A stretch of DNA of 43,195 nt from an uncultured Pelagibacteraceae bacterium (GCA_902603945.1 CACKWP010000007.1:1-43195); one strand, 5' to 3'. Shown: positions 17,086 to 26,321, counted from the first letter of the stretch. Notes: generated by a model not told the origin, from the letters alone. Made by a program: numbers and translations.

Positions 17086-19965
17086 TTAGGCAGTTTTTTT
17101 CATTGAGTTATCACCTATAATTTCTTTGATAAATTTGCCCGTATAGCTCTCTTTAATCGTAGAAACTTTTTCTGGTGTACCTTCAGCAATAATTTTTCCA
17201 CCATTCACACCTCCTTCAGGACCCATATCAATGATATGATCAGCTGTTTTTATAACATCTAAATTATGTTCAATTACCACAACAGTGTTTCCCGTATTCG
17301 CGAATGCTTGCAAAATTTCAAGCAATTTTTTAATATCATGTGAGTGTAGTCCTGTTGTTGGTTCATCAAGTATATACAAAGTTCTTCCAGTTGGCCTTTT
17401 TGATAATTCTTTAGCTAATTTTATTCTTTGAGCTTCACCTCCTGATAGAGTAGTAGCTTGTTGCCCGATTTTCATGTATCCAAGCCCGACATGTTTAAGG
17501 GTAATCAATTTTGATTTTATAGATTGAATGTTTTCAAAAAATTCACATCCCTCATCCACAGTCATATCTAGCACATCAGCTATATTTTTGTTTTTAAATC
17601 TTATTTCTAATGTTTCCCTATTGTATCTTGCCCCTTTGCATGTATCACAAGGGATAAATACATCAGGCAAAAAATGCATTTCATAAGTTAATACGCCATC
17701 ACCTTCACAGGTTTCACATCTTCCTCCTTTTACGTTGAAGGAATATCTACCAACTTTATATCCTCTAGCTTTTGACTCTGGTAATCCTGCAAACCATTCT
17801 CTTATCGGCCCAAACGCACCTGTATATGTAGCAGGATTTGATCTTGGAGTTCTTCCAATAGGAGATTGATCTATATCTATTATTTTATCAATCAATTCAG
17901 TTCCTTTAAACCCAGTAAATGCTTTTGGAACTTTACGACTTTTATTTTTATTTAATATTAAATTAAAAGCATTATACAAAGTATGTAGAATTAGAGTTGA
18001 TTTTCCACTTCCAGAAACTCCAGTCACACAAGTAAAAGTTCCAACTGGTATTTTTAAGTTTACTTTTTTCAGATTATTTCCGCTTGCCCCGCTTATTTCT
18101 ATAAATCTTCCATTTTTTGCAGATCTTCTTTTTTTTGGAATTGATATATATTTTTTCCCAGACAAATAATCACCAGTTATACTCTTTTGATTAGAAATAA
18201 TTTCTTTTACAGTACCGTGAGCTACAATTTGGCCTCCATTCAAACCAGCTTCAGGACCAATATCAATAATATGATCTGAGTTTTCCATCGTTTCAATATC
18301 ATGTTCAACAACAATAACAGTATTACCAAGATCTCTTAATTTTTTAAGAGCTTTTATTAATTTTTTATTATCTCTTTGGTGTAAACCAATTGATGGTTCG
18401 TCCAAAACATACAGAACACCTGTCAGACCAGAACCGATTTGAGATGCTAATCTAATTCTTTGCGCCTCACCACCTGATAGTGTACCAGATTCTCTTGAGA
18501 GCGTAAGATAATTCAAACCTACATTTAATAAAAAATTTAACCTCTCATTAATTTCTTTTAAAATGTGTTGGGCTATTTTATTTTCTCTTTCAGATAAAAC
18601 ATTTTGTAAATTTTCAAACCATTTTTGAGCTTGATCGATAGATTTTTTTGTGACTTCACTAATATTTAATCTGTCTATTTTTACACATAAAGCTTCTTCT
18701 TTTAATCTCATACCTTTACATTTTTCGCAATTTGTCTCACTTTGGTATTGAGAGATTTCTTCTCTTTTCCATTCACTATCAGTTTCTAAATAACGTCTCT
18801 CTAAATTGTTAACGACACCTTCAAAAGTTTTTTTAGTTGTGTAAGCTTCATAACCATCATCATATGAAAACTTTATTTCTTCATCATCTGATCCATATAA
18901 AATAACATCTTGAACCTTTTTTGGAATTTTTCTCCAGGGATCAGTCATTGAAATCTTAAAATGTTTGGCAAGTGACACTAATGTTTGAGCATAATATAAT
19001 GAGGTGGATTTTGCCCATGGTTCTATAGCTCCTTCTTGAAGGCTTTTTTTTGGGTTAGAAACAACTAAATTAGGATCAACATTTAAATTATGTCCTATAC
19101 CTTCACATTCTTCACACGCTCCATAAGGAGAATTAAATGAAAAAAGCCTTGGTTCAATTTCCTCAATAGTGAAGCCGCTCTCAGGACAAGAAAATTTTGA
19201 GGAAAAAGTTATAGTTTCACGTTTTCTGAACTTTTTTGGTAATGTTTCATTTTCGTATTCTACAACTAATAATCCATTTGAGAGATTTACTGCAGTTTCA
19301 ACACTATCAGCCAATCTATTGCCTAGGTTAGAGTTAAGAATTACTCTGTCAACAATAATAGATATTTCGTGTTTTAGTTTTTTATTAAGATCTGGGAATT
19401 CATCAATATTGAGATATTTTCCATCAACTTTAATTTTAGTGAAACCTCTTTTTTTGTAATTTAAAATTTCTTTTTTATATTCACCTTTTCTACCTCTAAC
19501 TATTGGAGCAAGAAGATGAATTGTGCTATCTTTAGGTAATTTTTTTATTTTATCAACCATTTCGCTTATAGGCTGTGATACGATAGGTTTTCCAGTAAAT
19601 GGCGAATATGGAATTCCAACTCTAGCAAACAACACGCGCATATAATCATAAATTTCAGTTACTGTAGCTACTGTTGATCTTGGATTTTTTGAAGTATTTT
19701 TTTGCTCGATGGATATAGCTGGGCTTAAGCCTTCAATCATATCCACTTTAGGTTTTTTCATTTTATCCAAAAATTGTCTTGCATAAGAGGATAAACTTTC
19801 AACATATCTTCTTTGTCCCTCAGCGTATATTGTATCAAATGCCAAGGATGATTTTCCTGATCCAGAAAGCCCAGTTATAACAACCAATTTCTCTTTAGGG
19901 ATTTCGAGAGAAACATTTTTTAAATTGTGTTCTTTCGCGCCTTTTACAACGATTTTTTTCAACAT
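17086..19965 (-). CDS. uvrA: Excinuclease ABC subunit A
   Basis: DNA-damage sensor of nucleotide excision repair; a dimeric tandem ABC ATPase. The 959-aa protein has two ATPase halves: Walker [10 protein letters not shown] near residue 32 and GVSGSGKST in the second half, two LSGGEAQRI signatures, and LDEPSIGLH / LDEPTTGLH. The second zinc module has all four cysteines (CETCEGDG and CDTCKGAR). The first has CPES in place of CxxC before [12 protein letters not shown], so one ligand is Ser; I believe this occurs in other alphaproteobacterial UvrA proteins but cannot verify it here. It diverges from ssb across 99 bp, the classic uvrA-ssb arrangement. Confidence 0.97.
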   Translation of the reverse strand: MLKKIVVKGAKEHNLKNVSLEIPKEKLVVITGLSGSGKSSLAFDTIYAEGQRRYVESLSSYARQFLDKMKKPKVDMIEGLSPAISIEQKNTSKNPRSTVATVTEIYDYMRVLFARVGIPYSPFTGKPIVSQPISEMVDKIKKLPKDSTIHLLAPIVRGRKGEYKKEILNYKKRGFTKIKVDGKYLNIDEFPDLNKKLKHEISIIVDRVILNSNLGNRLADSVETAVNLSNGLLVVEYENETLPKKFRKRETITFSSKFSCPESGFTIEEIEPRLFSFNSPYGACEECEGIGHNLNVDPNLVVSNPKKSLQEGAIEPWAKSTSLYYAQTLVSLAKHFKISMTDPWRKIPKKVQDVILYGSDDEEIKFSYDDGYEAYTTKKTFEGVVNNLERRYLETDSEWKREEISQYQSETNCEKCKGMRLKEEALCVKIDRLNISEVTKKSIDQAQKWFENLQNVLSERENKIAQHILKEINERLNFLLNVGLNYLTLSRESGTLSGGEAQRIRLASQIGSGLTGVLYVLDEPSIGLHQRDNKKLIKALKKLRDLGNTVIVVEHDIETMENSDHIIDIGPEAGLNGGQIVAHGTVKEIISNQKSITGDYLSGKKYISIPKKRRSAKNGRFIEISGASGNNLKKVNLKIPVGTFTCVTGVSGSGKSTLILHTLYNAFNLILNKNKSRKVPKAFTGFKGTELIDKIIDIDQSPIGRTPRSNPATYTGAFGPIREWFAGLPESKARGYKVGRYSFNVKGGRCETCEGDGVLTYEMHFLPDVFIPCDTCKGARYNRETLEIRFKNKNIADVLDMTVDEGCEFFENIQSIKSKLITLKHVGLGYMKIGQQATTLSGGEAQRIKLAKELSKRPTGRTLYILDEPTTGLHSHDIKKLLEILQAFANTGNTVVVIEHNLDVIKTADHIIDMGPEGGVNGGKIIAEGTPEKVSTIKESYTGKFIKEIIGDNSMKKTA

Positions 19966-20041
19966 TTTTTTTCCTTAAAATAACATACACCTTATATTTA
20001 TTAGTTTAATATGATATAAAATATAACTTTAATAAATAAAT

Positions 20042-20061
20042 ATTCAAAATTTATTCAAAAT
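20042..20061 (+). promoter_or_regulatory. Direct repeat ATTC-N7-ATTC before ssb (possible LexA-like site)
   Basis: ATTCAAAAT occurs twice with an 11-bp period, at 20042-20050 and 20053-20061, ending 3 nt before the ssb ATG in the divergent uvrA-ssb gap. Alphaproteobacterial LexA binds direct repeats GTTC-N7-GTTC with the same period. Here both G positions are A, and the DNA is extremely AT-rich, so this may be chance. The rest of the 99-bp gap holds only AT-rich promoter-like runs, such as TATAAA at 20015-20020. Confidence 0.22.
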
Positions 20062-20064
20062 ATT

Positions 20065-20523
20065 ATGGCTGGTAGTTTAAATAAAGTACAATTAATAGGT
20101 CGTTTAGGCGCAGACCCAGAAGTTAAGCAAATGGTTAATGGTAAAAGTGTTGCTAGACTTAGCGTTGCAACTAGCCAAAGTTGGAAAGATAAATCTAGCG
20201 GAGAGAGAAAAGAGAAAACTGAATGGCACAGGGTTGTAATTTTTAACGAGGGTTTAGTAAATGTTGTGCAACAGTACGTAAAAAAGGGCGCAAACGTTTA
20301 TATAGAAGGTCAGTTGAGCACCAGAAAATGGAAAGACGAAGCAACTGGTCAAGATAAATATTCTACAGAAATAGTTCTTCAGGGATATAACTCAAGTTTA
20401 ACAATGTTAGATAGTCGTGGAAATAATAGTAATTCTAACCTGGTTTCCGAAAATAAGAGTTCTTTGCCAAATGATAATTTAAATCAGGATAATTCTGATT
20501 TAGATGATGAAATTCCTTTCTAA
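20065..20523 (+). CDS. ssb: Single-stranded DNA-binding protein
   Basis: Tetrameric OB-fold protein coating single-stranded DNA in replication and repair. The 152-aa protein begins [17 protein letters not shown], followed by [17 protein letters not shown] and [11 protein letters not shown]-type motifs (here [11 protein letters not shown]), forming the OB domain to about residue 110. A Asn/Ser-rich linker follows, and the acidic tip DLDDEIPF is the partner-binding tail. Start and length are standard. It diverges from uvrA and lies 5 nt before gyrA. Confidence 0.97.
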   Translation: MAGSLNKVQLIGRLGADPEVKQMVNGKSVARLSVATSQSWKDKSSGERKEKTEWHRVVIFNEGLVNVVQQYVKKGANVYIEGQLSTRKWKDEATGQDKYSTEIVLQGYNSSLTMLDSRGNNSNSNLVSENKSSLPNDNLNQDNSDLDDEIPF

Positions 20524-20528
20524 ATTTA

Positions 20529-23102
20529 ATGGAAAAAAACACATTAGAGAATAACAAATCTTTTAAACCTATTTTTGTTCAGGATGAGATGAGCTCTTCT
20601 TACTTATCTTATGCGATGAGCGTAATAGTAAGCAGAGCTCTTCCTGATGTTCGTGATGGATTAAAACCTGTCCATAGAAGAATTATATATGCGATGTATA
20701 AAGGTGGATATGACTGGTCTAAACCTTTCAGAAAATCAGCAAGAATTGTAGGAGATGTAATTGGTAAATATCATCCTCATGGAGATCAATCTGTTTATGA
20801 CGCACTAGTAAGATTAGTTCAAGATTTTTCAATGAGCCTTCCTTTGATCTCGGGGCAAGGAAATTTTGGATCAATAGATGGAGATCCACCTGCGGCAATG
20901 AGATATACTGAAACAAAACTAGGCAGAATTGCACAATTTTTAACTGAAGATTTAGAGAAAAATACAGTTACTTATAGAAGTAATTATGATGAGACTGAAA
21001 AAGAACCTGAGGTTTTACCATCACAATATCCAAACATTCTTGTTAATGGAGCTGGCGGGATTGCAGTAGGTATGGCAACAAGTATTCCCCCACATAACTT
21101 AGGTGAGATTATTAATGCTACAATAGCATTTATTAACAATAAAGAAATTACTATAGCACAATTGATGAAGCATGTGCCTGGACCTGATTTTCCAACGGGA
21201 GGAATTATTATTGGAAAAGATATTATTAAACAAGGTTATAATAAAGGAAGAGGGTCTTTTAAAATTAGAGGAGAAATAGATTTAGAGGAAAAAAAAGGTG
21301 GAAGAGAAACATTAATAATTAAGTCAATACCGTATCAAGTTAACAAATCTATTCTAATAGAAAAAATTGCACAACTAGTGAGAGACAAGAAGATTGAAGG
21401 AATAAGAGACATCCGAGACGAGTCCAATAGGGAAGGGATACGTGTAGTTATAGAATTAAGAAAAGCAGTGGAGCCTGAGACAATTCGAAGGCAATTATAC
21501 AAATTAACGAATATTGAAAGCTCATTTGGTTTTAACACTTTAGCAATAGTAAATAAAAAACCTAAAATTTTAAATTTAAAAGAATTTATTTCTGAATTCT
21601 TAAAGTTTAGAGAAGACACAGTCTTAAAAAGAGTTAAATTTGATCTAAAAAAAGCCGAGGAAAAGGCACATATATTAATTGGTTTAGCTACAGCCGTAGA
21701 GAATATTGATGATATCGTAAAAATTATTAAAAATTCTAAAGATACAGAAACAGCAAAAAAAAACTTATTATCAAAAAAATGGAAGGTAAAAAAAAGTGTC
21801 AAATTAATTTCTCTTATTGAAAAGAAAAAAAATATTACGAATTATACTCTCACCTCAAAACAAGTTGAGTCAATTTTAGAACTAAGGTTACAAAAACTTA
21901 CTGCATACGGAATAAGTGAAATTGAAGATGAGATAAATAAACTTGCTATATTAATCGTTAAATATAACAAAATTATTAATTCAAAAAAAGAATTATACAA
22001 GTTAATAATTAGTGAATTAGAATTAATAAAAGATAAATTTTCTTCACCTAGAAAGACAAAGATTATTGATGCAGTTCTTAATTATAATATCGAGGAGACC
22101 ATTCAAAAAGAATCAGTTGTTATAAGTATAACTAATCAAGGTTATATTAAAAGAAGCCCTCTAAGCTCATTAAAAGCACAAAAAAGAGGCGGAAAAGGAA
22201 AAACTGGAATATCTACACGAGCAGAAGATTTTGTAGTTCAAATTTTTACTGCTAACACACATACACCAGTCTTATTCTTTTCTACACAAGGTTTGGTCTA
22301 CAAAATTAAAGCTCATAAAATACCTGAGGGTACCGCAGCATCTAAAGGAAAATCAATATTTAATATTTTACCTCTTAAAAGTCACCATTCTATAAGCTCA
22401 ATTATGCCATTGCCAGAGGACGAGTCAGAATGGAAAAATTTAATGGTTGTTTTTGCAACCGCAAAAGGAAACATAAGAAAAAATACATTGGAAGATTTCG
22501 TTAATATTAATAATAGCGGAAAGATTGCAATGAAATTGGATCAAGATGATAGAATAATTGGTGTAAAAATATGTAGAGAAGATCAGGATATTTTACTAAG
22601 CACTCAATTTGGAAAATGTATAAGGTTTAAATCAAAAAAATTAAGACTATTTAAAGGAAGAGCCTCAAAAGGAATTAAGGGCATTCAATTAAAAGAAACA
22701 GATAAAGTTATTTCTCTATCAATCTTAGATAATAGCAAAATTGAAACAAAAATTATAAATAAAGATAAAAAAATCAAATCTGGAGTAGACAAATTTATTT
22801 TATCTGTTTCAGAAAATGGTTTTGGTAAACGTTCATCATATTTGGATTATAGAGTAACCAATAGAGGAGGAAAGGGTATAATTGGTATTATTAATTCACC
22901 AAGGAACGGTAATATCTCTTCTACTCTAGTGGTAAGTGAAAATGATGAAATTATTTTATCGACTGATAAGGGAAGCATTATGCGATGTGCTGTTAAAGAA
23001 ATAAGAGTTGCTGGCCGTAATACTCAAGGGGTAAGAATAAAGAAATTATCAGGAAGTGAAAAAGTTGTCTCTGTGATTAAAATTGAAGACAATATACAAT
23101 AA
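20529..23102 (+). CDS. gyrA: DNA gyrase subunit A
   Basis: Breakage-reunion subunit of gyrase, introducing negative supercoils. The 857-aa protein has the topoisomerase IIA core with catalytic Tyr126 in AAMRYTE, and the C-terminal beta-pinwheel with a GyrA box (QKRGGKG) needed for DNA wrapping. The quinolone-resistance segment reads HPHGDQSVYD: residue 87, matching E. coli Ser83, is Gln, while Asp91 (E. coli Asp87) is kept. It lies 5 nt after ssb and directly before coaD (1-nt gap), forming an ssb-gyrA-coaD-ppi-tgt run. Its length and KxxRG-rich C-terminus fit GyrA rather than ParC. Confidence 0.96.
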   Translation: MEKNTLENNKSFKPIFVQDEMSSSYLSYAMSVIVSRALPDVRDGLKPVHRRIIYAMYKGGYDWSKPFRKSARIVGDVIGKYHPHGDQSVYDALVRLVQDFSMSLPLISGQGNFGSIDGDPPAAMRYTETKLGRIAQFLTEDLEKNTVTYRSNYDETEKEPEVLPSQYPNILVNGAGGIAVGMATSIPPHNLGEIINATIAFINNKEITIAQLMKHVPGPDFPTGGIIIGKDIIKQGYNKGRGSFKIRGEIDLEEKKGGRETLIIKSIPYQVNKSILIEKIAQLVRDKKIEGIRDIRDESNREGIRVVIELRKAVEPETIRRQLYKLTNIESSFGFNTLAIVNKKPKILNLKEFISEFLKFREDTVLKRVKFDLKKAEEKAHILIGLATAVENIDDIVKIIKNSKDTETAKKNLLSKKWKVKKSVKLISLIEKKKNITNYTLTSKQVESILELRLQKLTAYGISEIEDEINKLAILIVKYNKIINSKKELYKLIISELELIKDKFSSPRKTKIIDAVLNYNIEETIQKESVVISITNQGYIKRSPLSSLKAQKRGGKGKTGISTRAEDFVVQIFTANTHTPVLFFSTQGLVYKIKAHKIPEGTAASKGKSIFNILPLKSHHSISSIMPLPEDESEWKNLMVVFATAKGNIRKNTLEDFVNINNSGKIAMKLDQDDRIIGVKICREDQDILLSTQFGKCIRFKSKKLRLFKGRASKGIKGIQLKETDKVISLSILDNSKIETKIINKDKKIKSGVDKFILSVSENGFGKRSSYLDYRVTNRGGKGIIGIINSPRNGNISSTLVVSENDEIILSTDKGSIMRCAVKEIRVAGRNTQGVRIKKLSGSEKVVSVIKIEDNIQ

Positions 23103-23103
23103 T

Positions 23104-23592
23104 ATGAAAACTGCTATTTATCCTGGCACATTTGACCCGATCACATATGGACACATTGACGTGATAAAAAAATCACTTAATGTATTCGATAAATTAATTG
23201 TTGCTACAACTGACAATGTTAATAAAAACTATCACTTTTCTATAGACGAAAGAATAGATATTATTAATAATTCTTTATTTAAAGACTTAAAACTTAGTAA
23301 AAAAAAAATTAAAGTAATATCTTTTGACAATCTTACTATTAGTCTATGCAAAAAATTTAAAGCAGGGACAATTATTAGAGGCTTAAGAGCCGTCTCAGAT
23401 TTTGAGTATGAGTTTCAATTAGCTGGTATGAATAAAAAATTAAATTCAAAAATTGAAACAATGTTTCTTATGTCTGACGTTGAAAATCAAATTATATCAT
23501 CTAAATTTGTAAAAGAAATTGCGGGTTTAGGTGGAAATATTGATAGATTTGTAACAAAATCAACCGTAAAAATGCTTAAAAATAAATATTAA
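23104..23592 (+). CDS. coaD: Phosphopantetheine adenylyltransferase
   Basis: Penultimate enzyme of coenzyme A synthesis, joining ATP and 4'-phosphopantetheine to dephospho-CoA. The 162-aa protein has the nucleotidyltransferase motif YPGTFDPITYGH (T/HxGH), RGLRAVSDFEYEFQLAGMN, and a C-terminal SSKFVKEIAGLGG segment. The start is the ATG at 23104, giving MKTAIYPGTFDP, the usual N-terminus. An in-frame start at 23083 would lie inside gyrA and add seven unconserved residues. It overlaps the next gene by 1 nt (TAATG). Confidence 0.96.
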   Translation: MKTAIYPGTFDPITYGHIDVIKKSLNVFDKLIVATTDNVNKNYHFSIDERIDIINNSLFKDLKLSKKKIKVISFDNLTISLCKKFKAGTIIRGLRAVSDFEYEFQLAGMNKKLNSKIETMFLMSDVENQIISSKFVKEIAGLGGNIDRFVTKSTVKMLKNKY

Positions 23593-24149
23593 TGAAAAAA
23601 ATTTCCTATTTATTTATATTAATTTTTGGTTTACTAAATACTAATACACTTGCTCAAAACAATTTTATGATTTTAAAATTATCTTATGGAGACGTCGAAA
23701 TTGAATTATATCCAGATAAAGCACCTAATCATGTAAAGAGATTTAAAGAATTATCTGATAGTGGAAAATATGATGGTGTAGTTTTTCATAGAGTAATTGA
23801 TGGTTTTATGGCTCAGACTGGAGATGTGAAATTTGGAAATTCTAATAGCAAAGATTTTAATTTATCTCTAGCTGGAACAGGGGGCTCTGACTTGCCTAAT
23901 TTGAAAGCAGAGTTTTCAGATATTGCTCATACAAGAGGAATACTTTCTGCAGCTAGGTCAGCAGATCCAAATAGTGCTAATAGTCAATTTTTTATTTGTT
24001 TTGAGTCTGCTCCACACTTAGATAGACAATATTCTGCATTTGGGAAAGTTGTTAAAGGAATGGAATTTATAGATAAAATTAAAAAAGGTGAGTCTAATAG
24101 TGGAGCCGTTTCTAATCCTGATAAAATAATTTCTATAAGATCTAAGTAA
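23592..24149 (+). CDS. Secreted peptidyl-prolyl cis-trans isomerase (cyclophilin)
   Basis: Cyclophilin-type proline isomerase, probably a periplasmic folding helper. The 185-aa protein starts with a signal peptide (lysines at 2-3, hydrophobic core, likely cleavage after A21 in LAQNN). The cyclophilin fold follows: VVFHRVIDGFMAQTGD with the catalytic Arg, SANSQFFICFESAPHLDRQYSAFGKVVKGM, and a C-terminal IISIRSK. Family length is usual for a bacterial PpiA/PpiB-like enzyme with a leader. It starts inside the coaD stop and ends 6 nt before tgt. An exact PpiA or PpiB name is not justified. Confidence 0.92.
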   Translation: MKKISYLFILIFGLLNTNTLAQNNFMILKLSYGDVEIELYPDKAPNHVKRFKELSDSGKYDGVVFHRVIDGFMAQTGDVKFGNSNSKDFNLSLAGTGGSDLPNLKAEFSDIAHTRGILSAARSADPNSANSQFFICFESAPHLDRQYSAFGKVVKGMEFIDKIKKGESNSGAVSNPDKIISIRSK

Positions 24150-24155
24150 TATTTA

Positions 24156-25271
24156 ATGCTTCCTAAAGAATTTTCTTTTGAGTTGATTGCTCAAGATGAT
24201 AAAGCTAGACTTGGTAAAATTAACACCCCTAAAGGCATCATTGACACGCCTGCTTTTATGCCTGTTGGAACACAAGGTACTGTAAAAGGAATATTTTCAG
24301 ATGATATTTTAAAAACAAACACGCAAATTATTTTAGGGAATACCTATCATTTATTACTTAGACCTGGAATTGAGGTTCTTGATGAATTCAACGGACTACA
24401 TAACTTTATGAATTGGAATAATCCAATTTTAACTGACTCAGGCGGATATCAAATCATGTCACTATCAAAATTTAACAAAATTGATTTAAAAATTGGAGCT
24501 ATTTTTAAATCTCATTTAGATGGGAAAAAAATAATACTCAGCCCAGAAAAAAGCATACAAGTTCAAAAATCAATTAATTCTGATATAATTATGGTTTTAG
24601 ATGAATGTCCAAAACTCACTTCAGATAAAAAGATTTTATCAAGAGCAATCAATGTATCCACTAATTGGGCAAAAAGAAGCAAAATAGAATTTGGAAACGA
24701 CAAGTCAAAAGCTTTGTTTGGGATAGTCCAAGGAGGATTATATAAAGATTTGAGAATTGAGAGTATAGAAAAATTAATTGAAATAGATTTTAATGGATAT
24801 GCAATGGGAGGTTTGGCTGTTGGAGAAAAACAGTTGGACATGTTCCAAATTTTAAATGAGACAACAGATTATTTACCTAAAAATAAACCAAGGTATCTAA
24901 TGGGTGTTGGTACACCTTCAGATATTCTTGGCGCAGTTAATGAAGGAGTAGATATGTTTGATTGTGTAATGCCTACAAGATCGGGAAGAACAGGTTTAGC
25001 TTTTACATGGAATGGAAAATTAAATTTAAAAAATTCAAAGTATCAGAAAGATCAAACTCCGTTAGATGCTAACTGTGACATTAGGGACCTAAATAAGTAT
25101 TCTAAAGCCTATCTTAATCATTTAATCAAATCTAATGAAATGATGGCTTCAATGCTAATTTCTTTACATAATATTTATTTTTACCAACAATTTATGGGCG
25201 AAATTCAAAAAAATATCAAAAATGGAACCTTTAAGTCTTTCTATAAAAAGTACATAAATTTTTTTAATTAA
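24156..25271 (+). CDS. tgt: Queuine tRNA-ribosyltransferase (zinc-site variant)
   Basis: Exchanges G34 for preQ1 in the GUN anticodons of tRNA Asp, Asn, His and Tyr. The 371-aa protein keeps the TIM-barrel motifs: TPAFMPVGTQGTVKG, TDSGGYQIMSL with the general-acid Asp, GIVQGG, GGLAVGE, and MFDCVMPTRSGRTG with the nucleophile Asp. The usual zinc motif CxCxxC is replaced: CDIRDL at residues 307-312 keeps only the first Cys, with Ile309 and Leu312 in place of the others. The fourth ligand His338 (SLHN) is present at the correct 31-residue spacing. The DNA at 25074-25091 shows no frameshift. Activity is plausible but the metal site looks lost. It is the last gene before tRNA-Lys. Confidence 0.92.
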   Translation: MLPKEFSFELIAQDDKARLGKINTPKGIIDTPAFMPVGTQGTVKGIFSDDILKTNTQIILGNTYHLLLRPGIEVLDEFNGLHNFMNWNNPILTDSGGYQIMSLSKFNKIDLKIGAIFKSHLDGKKIILSPEKSIQVQKSINSDIIMVLDECPKLTSDKKILSRAINVSTNWAKRSKIEFGNDKSKALFGIVQGGLYKDLRIESIEKLIEIDFNGYAMGGLAVGEKQLDMFQILNETTDYLPKNKPRYLMGVGTPSDILGAVNEGVDMFDCVMPTRSGRTGLAFTWNGKLNLKNSKYQKDQTPLDANCDIRDLNKYSKAYLNHLIKSNEMMASMLISLHNIYFYQQFMGEIQKNIKNGTFKSFYKKYINFFN

Positions 25272-25316
25272 TTATTTGAAATTTTATTGATTAATATATA
25301 AAAGAACACTCTTTAA

Positions 25317-25392
25317 GGGCCCTTAGCTCAGTTGGTAGAGCACCTCCCTTTTAAGGAGGGTGTCGATGGTTCGAGTCCATCAGGGCTCACCA
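25317..25392 (+). tRNA. tRNA-Lys (anticodon TTT)
   Basis: A 76-nt cloverleaf with encoded CCA. The acceptor stem GGGCCCT pairs with AGGGCTC (one G-U), followed by discriminator A and CCA. D arm TAGCTCAGTTGGTAGAGCA, anticodon stem CCTCC/GGAGG around loop CTTTTAA with anticodon TTT, and T arm ATGGTTCGAGTCCAT. A -35/-10 pair TTGAAA (25276-25281) and TATAAA (25297-25302) lies just upstream, though with a short 15-nt spacer. The 3' end lies 4 nt before the stop codon of the opposite-strand protease gene. Confidence 0.98.
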
Positions 25393-25413
25393 ATAACTAG
25401 GTTTTTATTGGTG
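25388..25413. repeat. Inverted repeat joining the tRNA-Lys 3' end and the M48 gene end
   Basis: CACCAATAA (25388-25396) and TTATTGGTG (25405-25413) form a perfect 9-bp stem with an 8-nt loop. The left arm includes the tRNA-Lys terminal pair base, discriminator and CCA; the right arm lies inside the last codons of the opposite-strand M48 gene. No U-tract follows on either strand, so it is not a classical terminator. Confidence 0.5.
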
Positions 25414-26230
25414 GGTATTTAACCATAACTTCACTTATCCAGTTGTTTAAATTTTCAATTCTTTTTTTACTGCTTGGATGTGTGCTTAAAAAAGCTGGCG
25501 GTTCTTTCCCTTTATTTTTTTTTGCCATTCTTTCCCAAAGCTTTGTAGACTCTCTTATGTCGTACCCAGATAAAGATGAAAAAATTAAACCTAAATAATC
25601 AGCTTCTGTTTCTTGTTTTCGTCCAAAAGGGTTCATTATACCTAGTTGAAAGATATCTAAACCAGTATTTTGACCGACAGTATTTCTTGTTCTATTAATA
25701 GCTCCACCTAAAAAAATATCCGCGACAGTAGTCCCTAAGTTGATTGTCATTGCGTGACTCATTCTTTCAACAGAATGTCTAGCCACTGCGTGTGCTATTT
25801 CGTGCCCCATCACAATTGATAGAGCATGACTATTTTTGGTAATTTTAAGCAGGCCGGTATAAACTGCAATCTTACCTCCAGGCATACACCAAGCATTTAC
25901 TACTTTGTCATTATCAACAAGTATGTAATCCCAGCCAAAATTTCTCGTGGGGTCTTTTTTTCCTTGATTATCAAAAAATGCACTAACTGCAAATTCTATT
26001 TTTTTACCGATTTGTCTTATTTCTTTTAGCTGTGAACCACTTGTGATTAATTTTGTTTTACTTCTAAAATTTTCATACGCAGCTGCAGCTTGATTATTTA
26101 TTCGTGCTTCGGGAATAATACTTAGTTGCTTTCTTTCTGTAATTGGTACAGTTGAACAGGACGGCAATATCAATGAGCAGCAACTACAGCCAAAATAGCC
26201 GAGAAATTTTCTTCTATTTATGTTATACAT
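25397..26230 (-). CDS. M48 family metalloprotease, Tat-type lipoprotein
   Basis: Zinc endopeptidase expected at the periplasmic face or outer membrane, probably in envelope protein quality control (BepA/LoiP-like, but without TPR repeats). The 277-aa protein begins with a twin-arginine signal (NRRKFLG at residues 5-11) followed by a hydrophobic stretch and lipobox LPSC, giving lipidation at C25. The catalytic motif is GHEIAHAVARHS (H143, E144, H147), with the third ligand in KQETEADYLG (E207). The C-terminus ends SSKKRIENLNNWI, common in this family. It is alone on its strand, facing tRNA-Lys at its 3' end and diverging from the 25-codon frame and DUF502 gene at its 5' end. Confidence 0.88.
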   Translation of the reverse strand: MYNINRRKFLGYFGCSCCSLILPSCSTVPITERKQLSIIPEARINNQAAAAYENFRSKTKLITSGSQLKEIRQIGKKIEFAVSAFFDNQGKKDPTRNFGWDYILVDNDKVVNAWCMPGGKIAVYTGLLKITKNSHALSIVMGHEIAHAVARHSVERMSHAMTINLGTTVADIFLGGAINRTRNTVGQNTGLDIFQLGIMNPFGRKQETEADYLGLIFSSLSGYDIRESTKLWERMAKKNKGKEPPAFLSTHPSSKKRIENLNNWISEVMVKYPPIKT

Positions 26231-26239
26231 TTTTCACTA

Positions 26240-26317
26240 ATGATTTTAAATAATAAAATATTAATTGCAATTTTTATTTTAATAGTAATTTTCATAATAT
26301 ACTCTAGCTACACCTAA
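26240..26317 (+). CDS. Possible 25-aa membrane microprotein
   Basis: A short open frame from ATG at 26240 to TAA at 26315-26317. It encodes 25 residues with a polar start (MILNNK), one uninterrupted Ile/Leu/Val/Phe helix of about 15 residues, and an end reading YSSYT. It lies 9 nt after the divergent M48 start and 4 nt before the DUF502 ATG, where it could act as an upstream or leader cistron. No ribosome-binding site is evident, but few genes here have one. AT-rich DNA readily produces hydrophobic frames by chance, so this remains a candidate only. Confidence 0.3.
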   Translation: MILNNKILIAIFILIVIFIIYSSYT

Positions 26318-26321
26318 TAAA

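Noticed and set aside
23083-23103. Upstream in-frame start for coaD inside gyrA
   Set aside because: It adds seven residues before the conserved AIYPGTFDP strand; the ATG at 23104, 1 nt after the gyrA stop, is standard.
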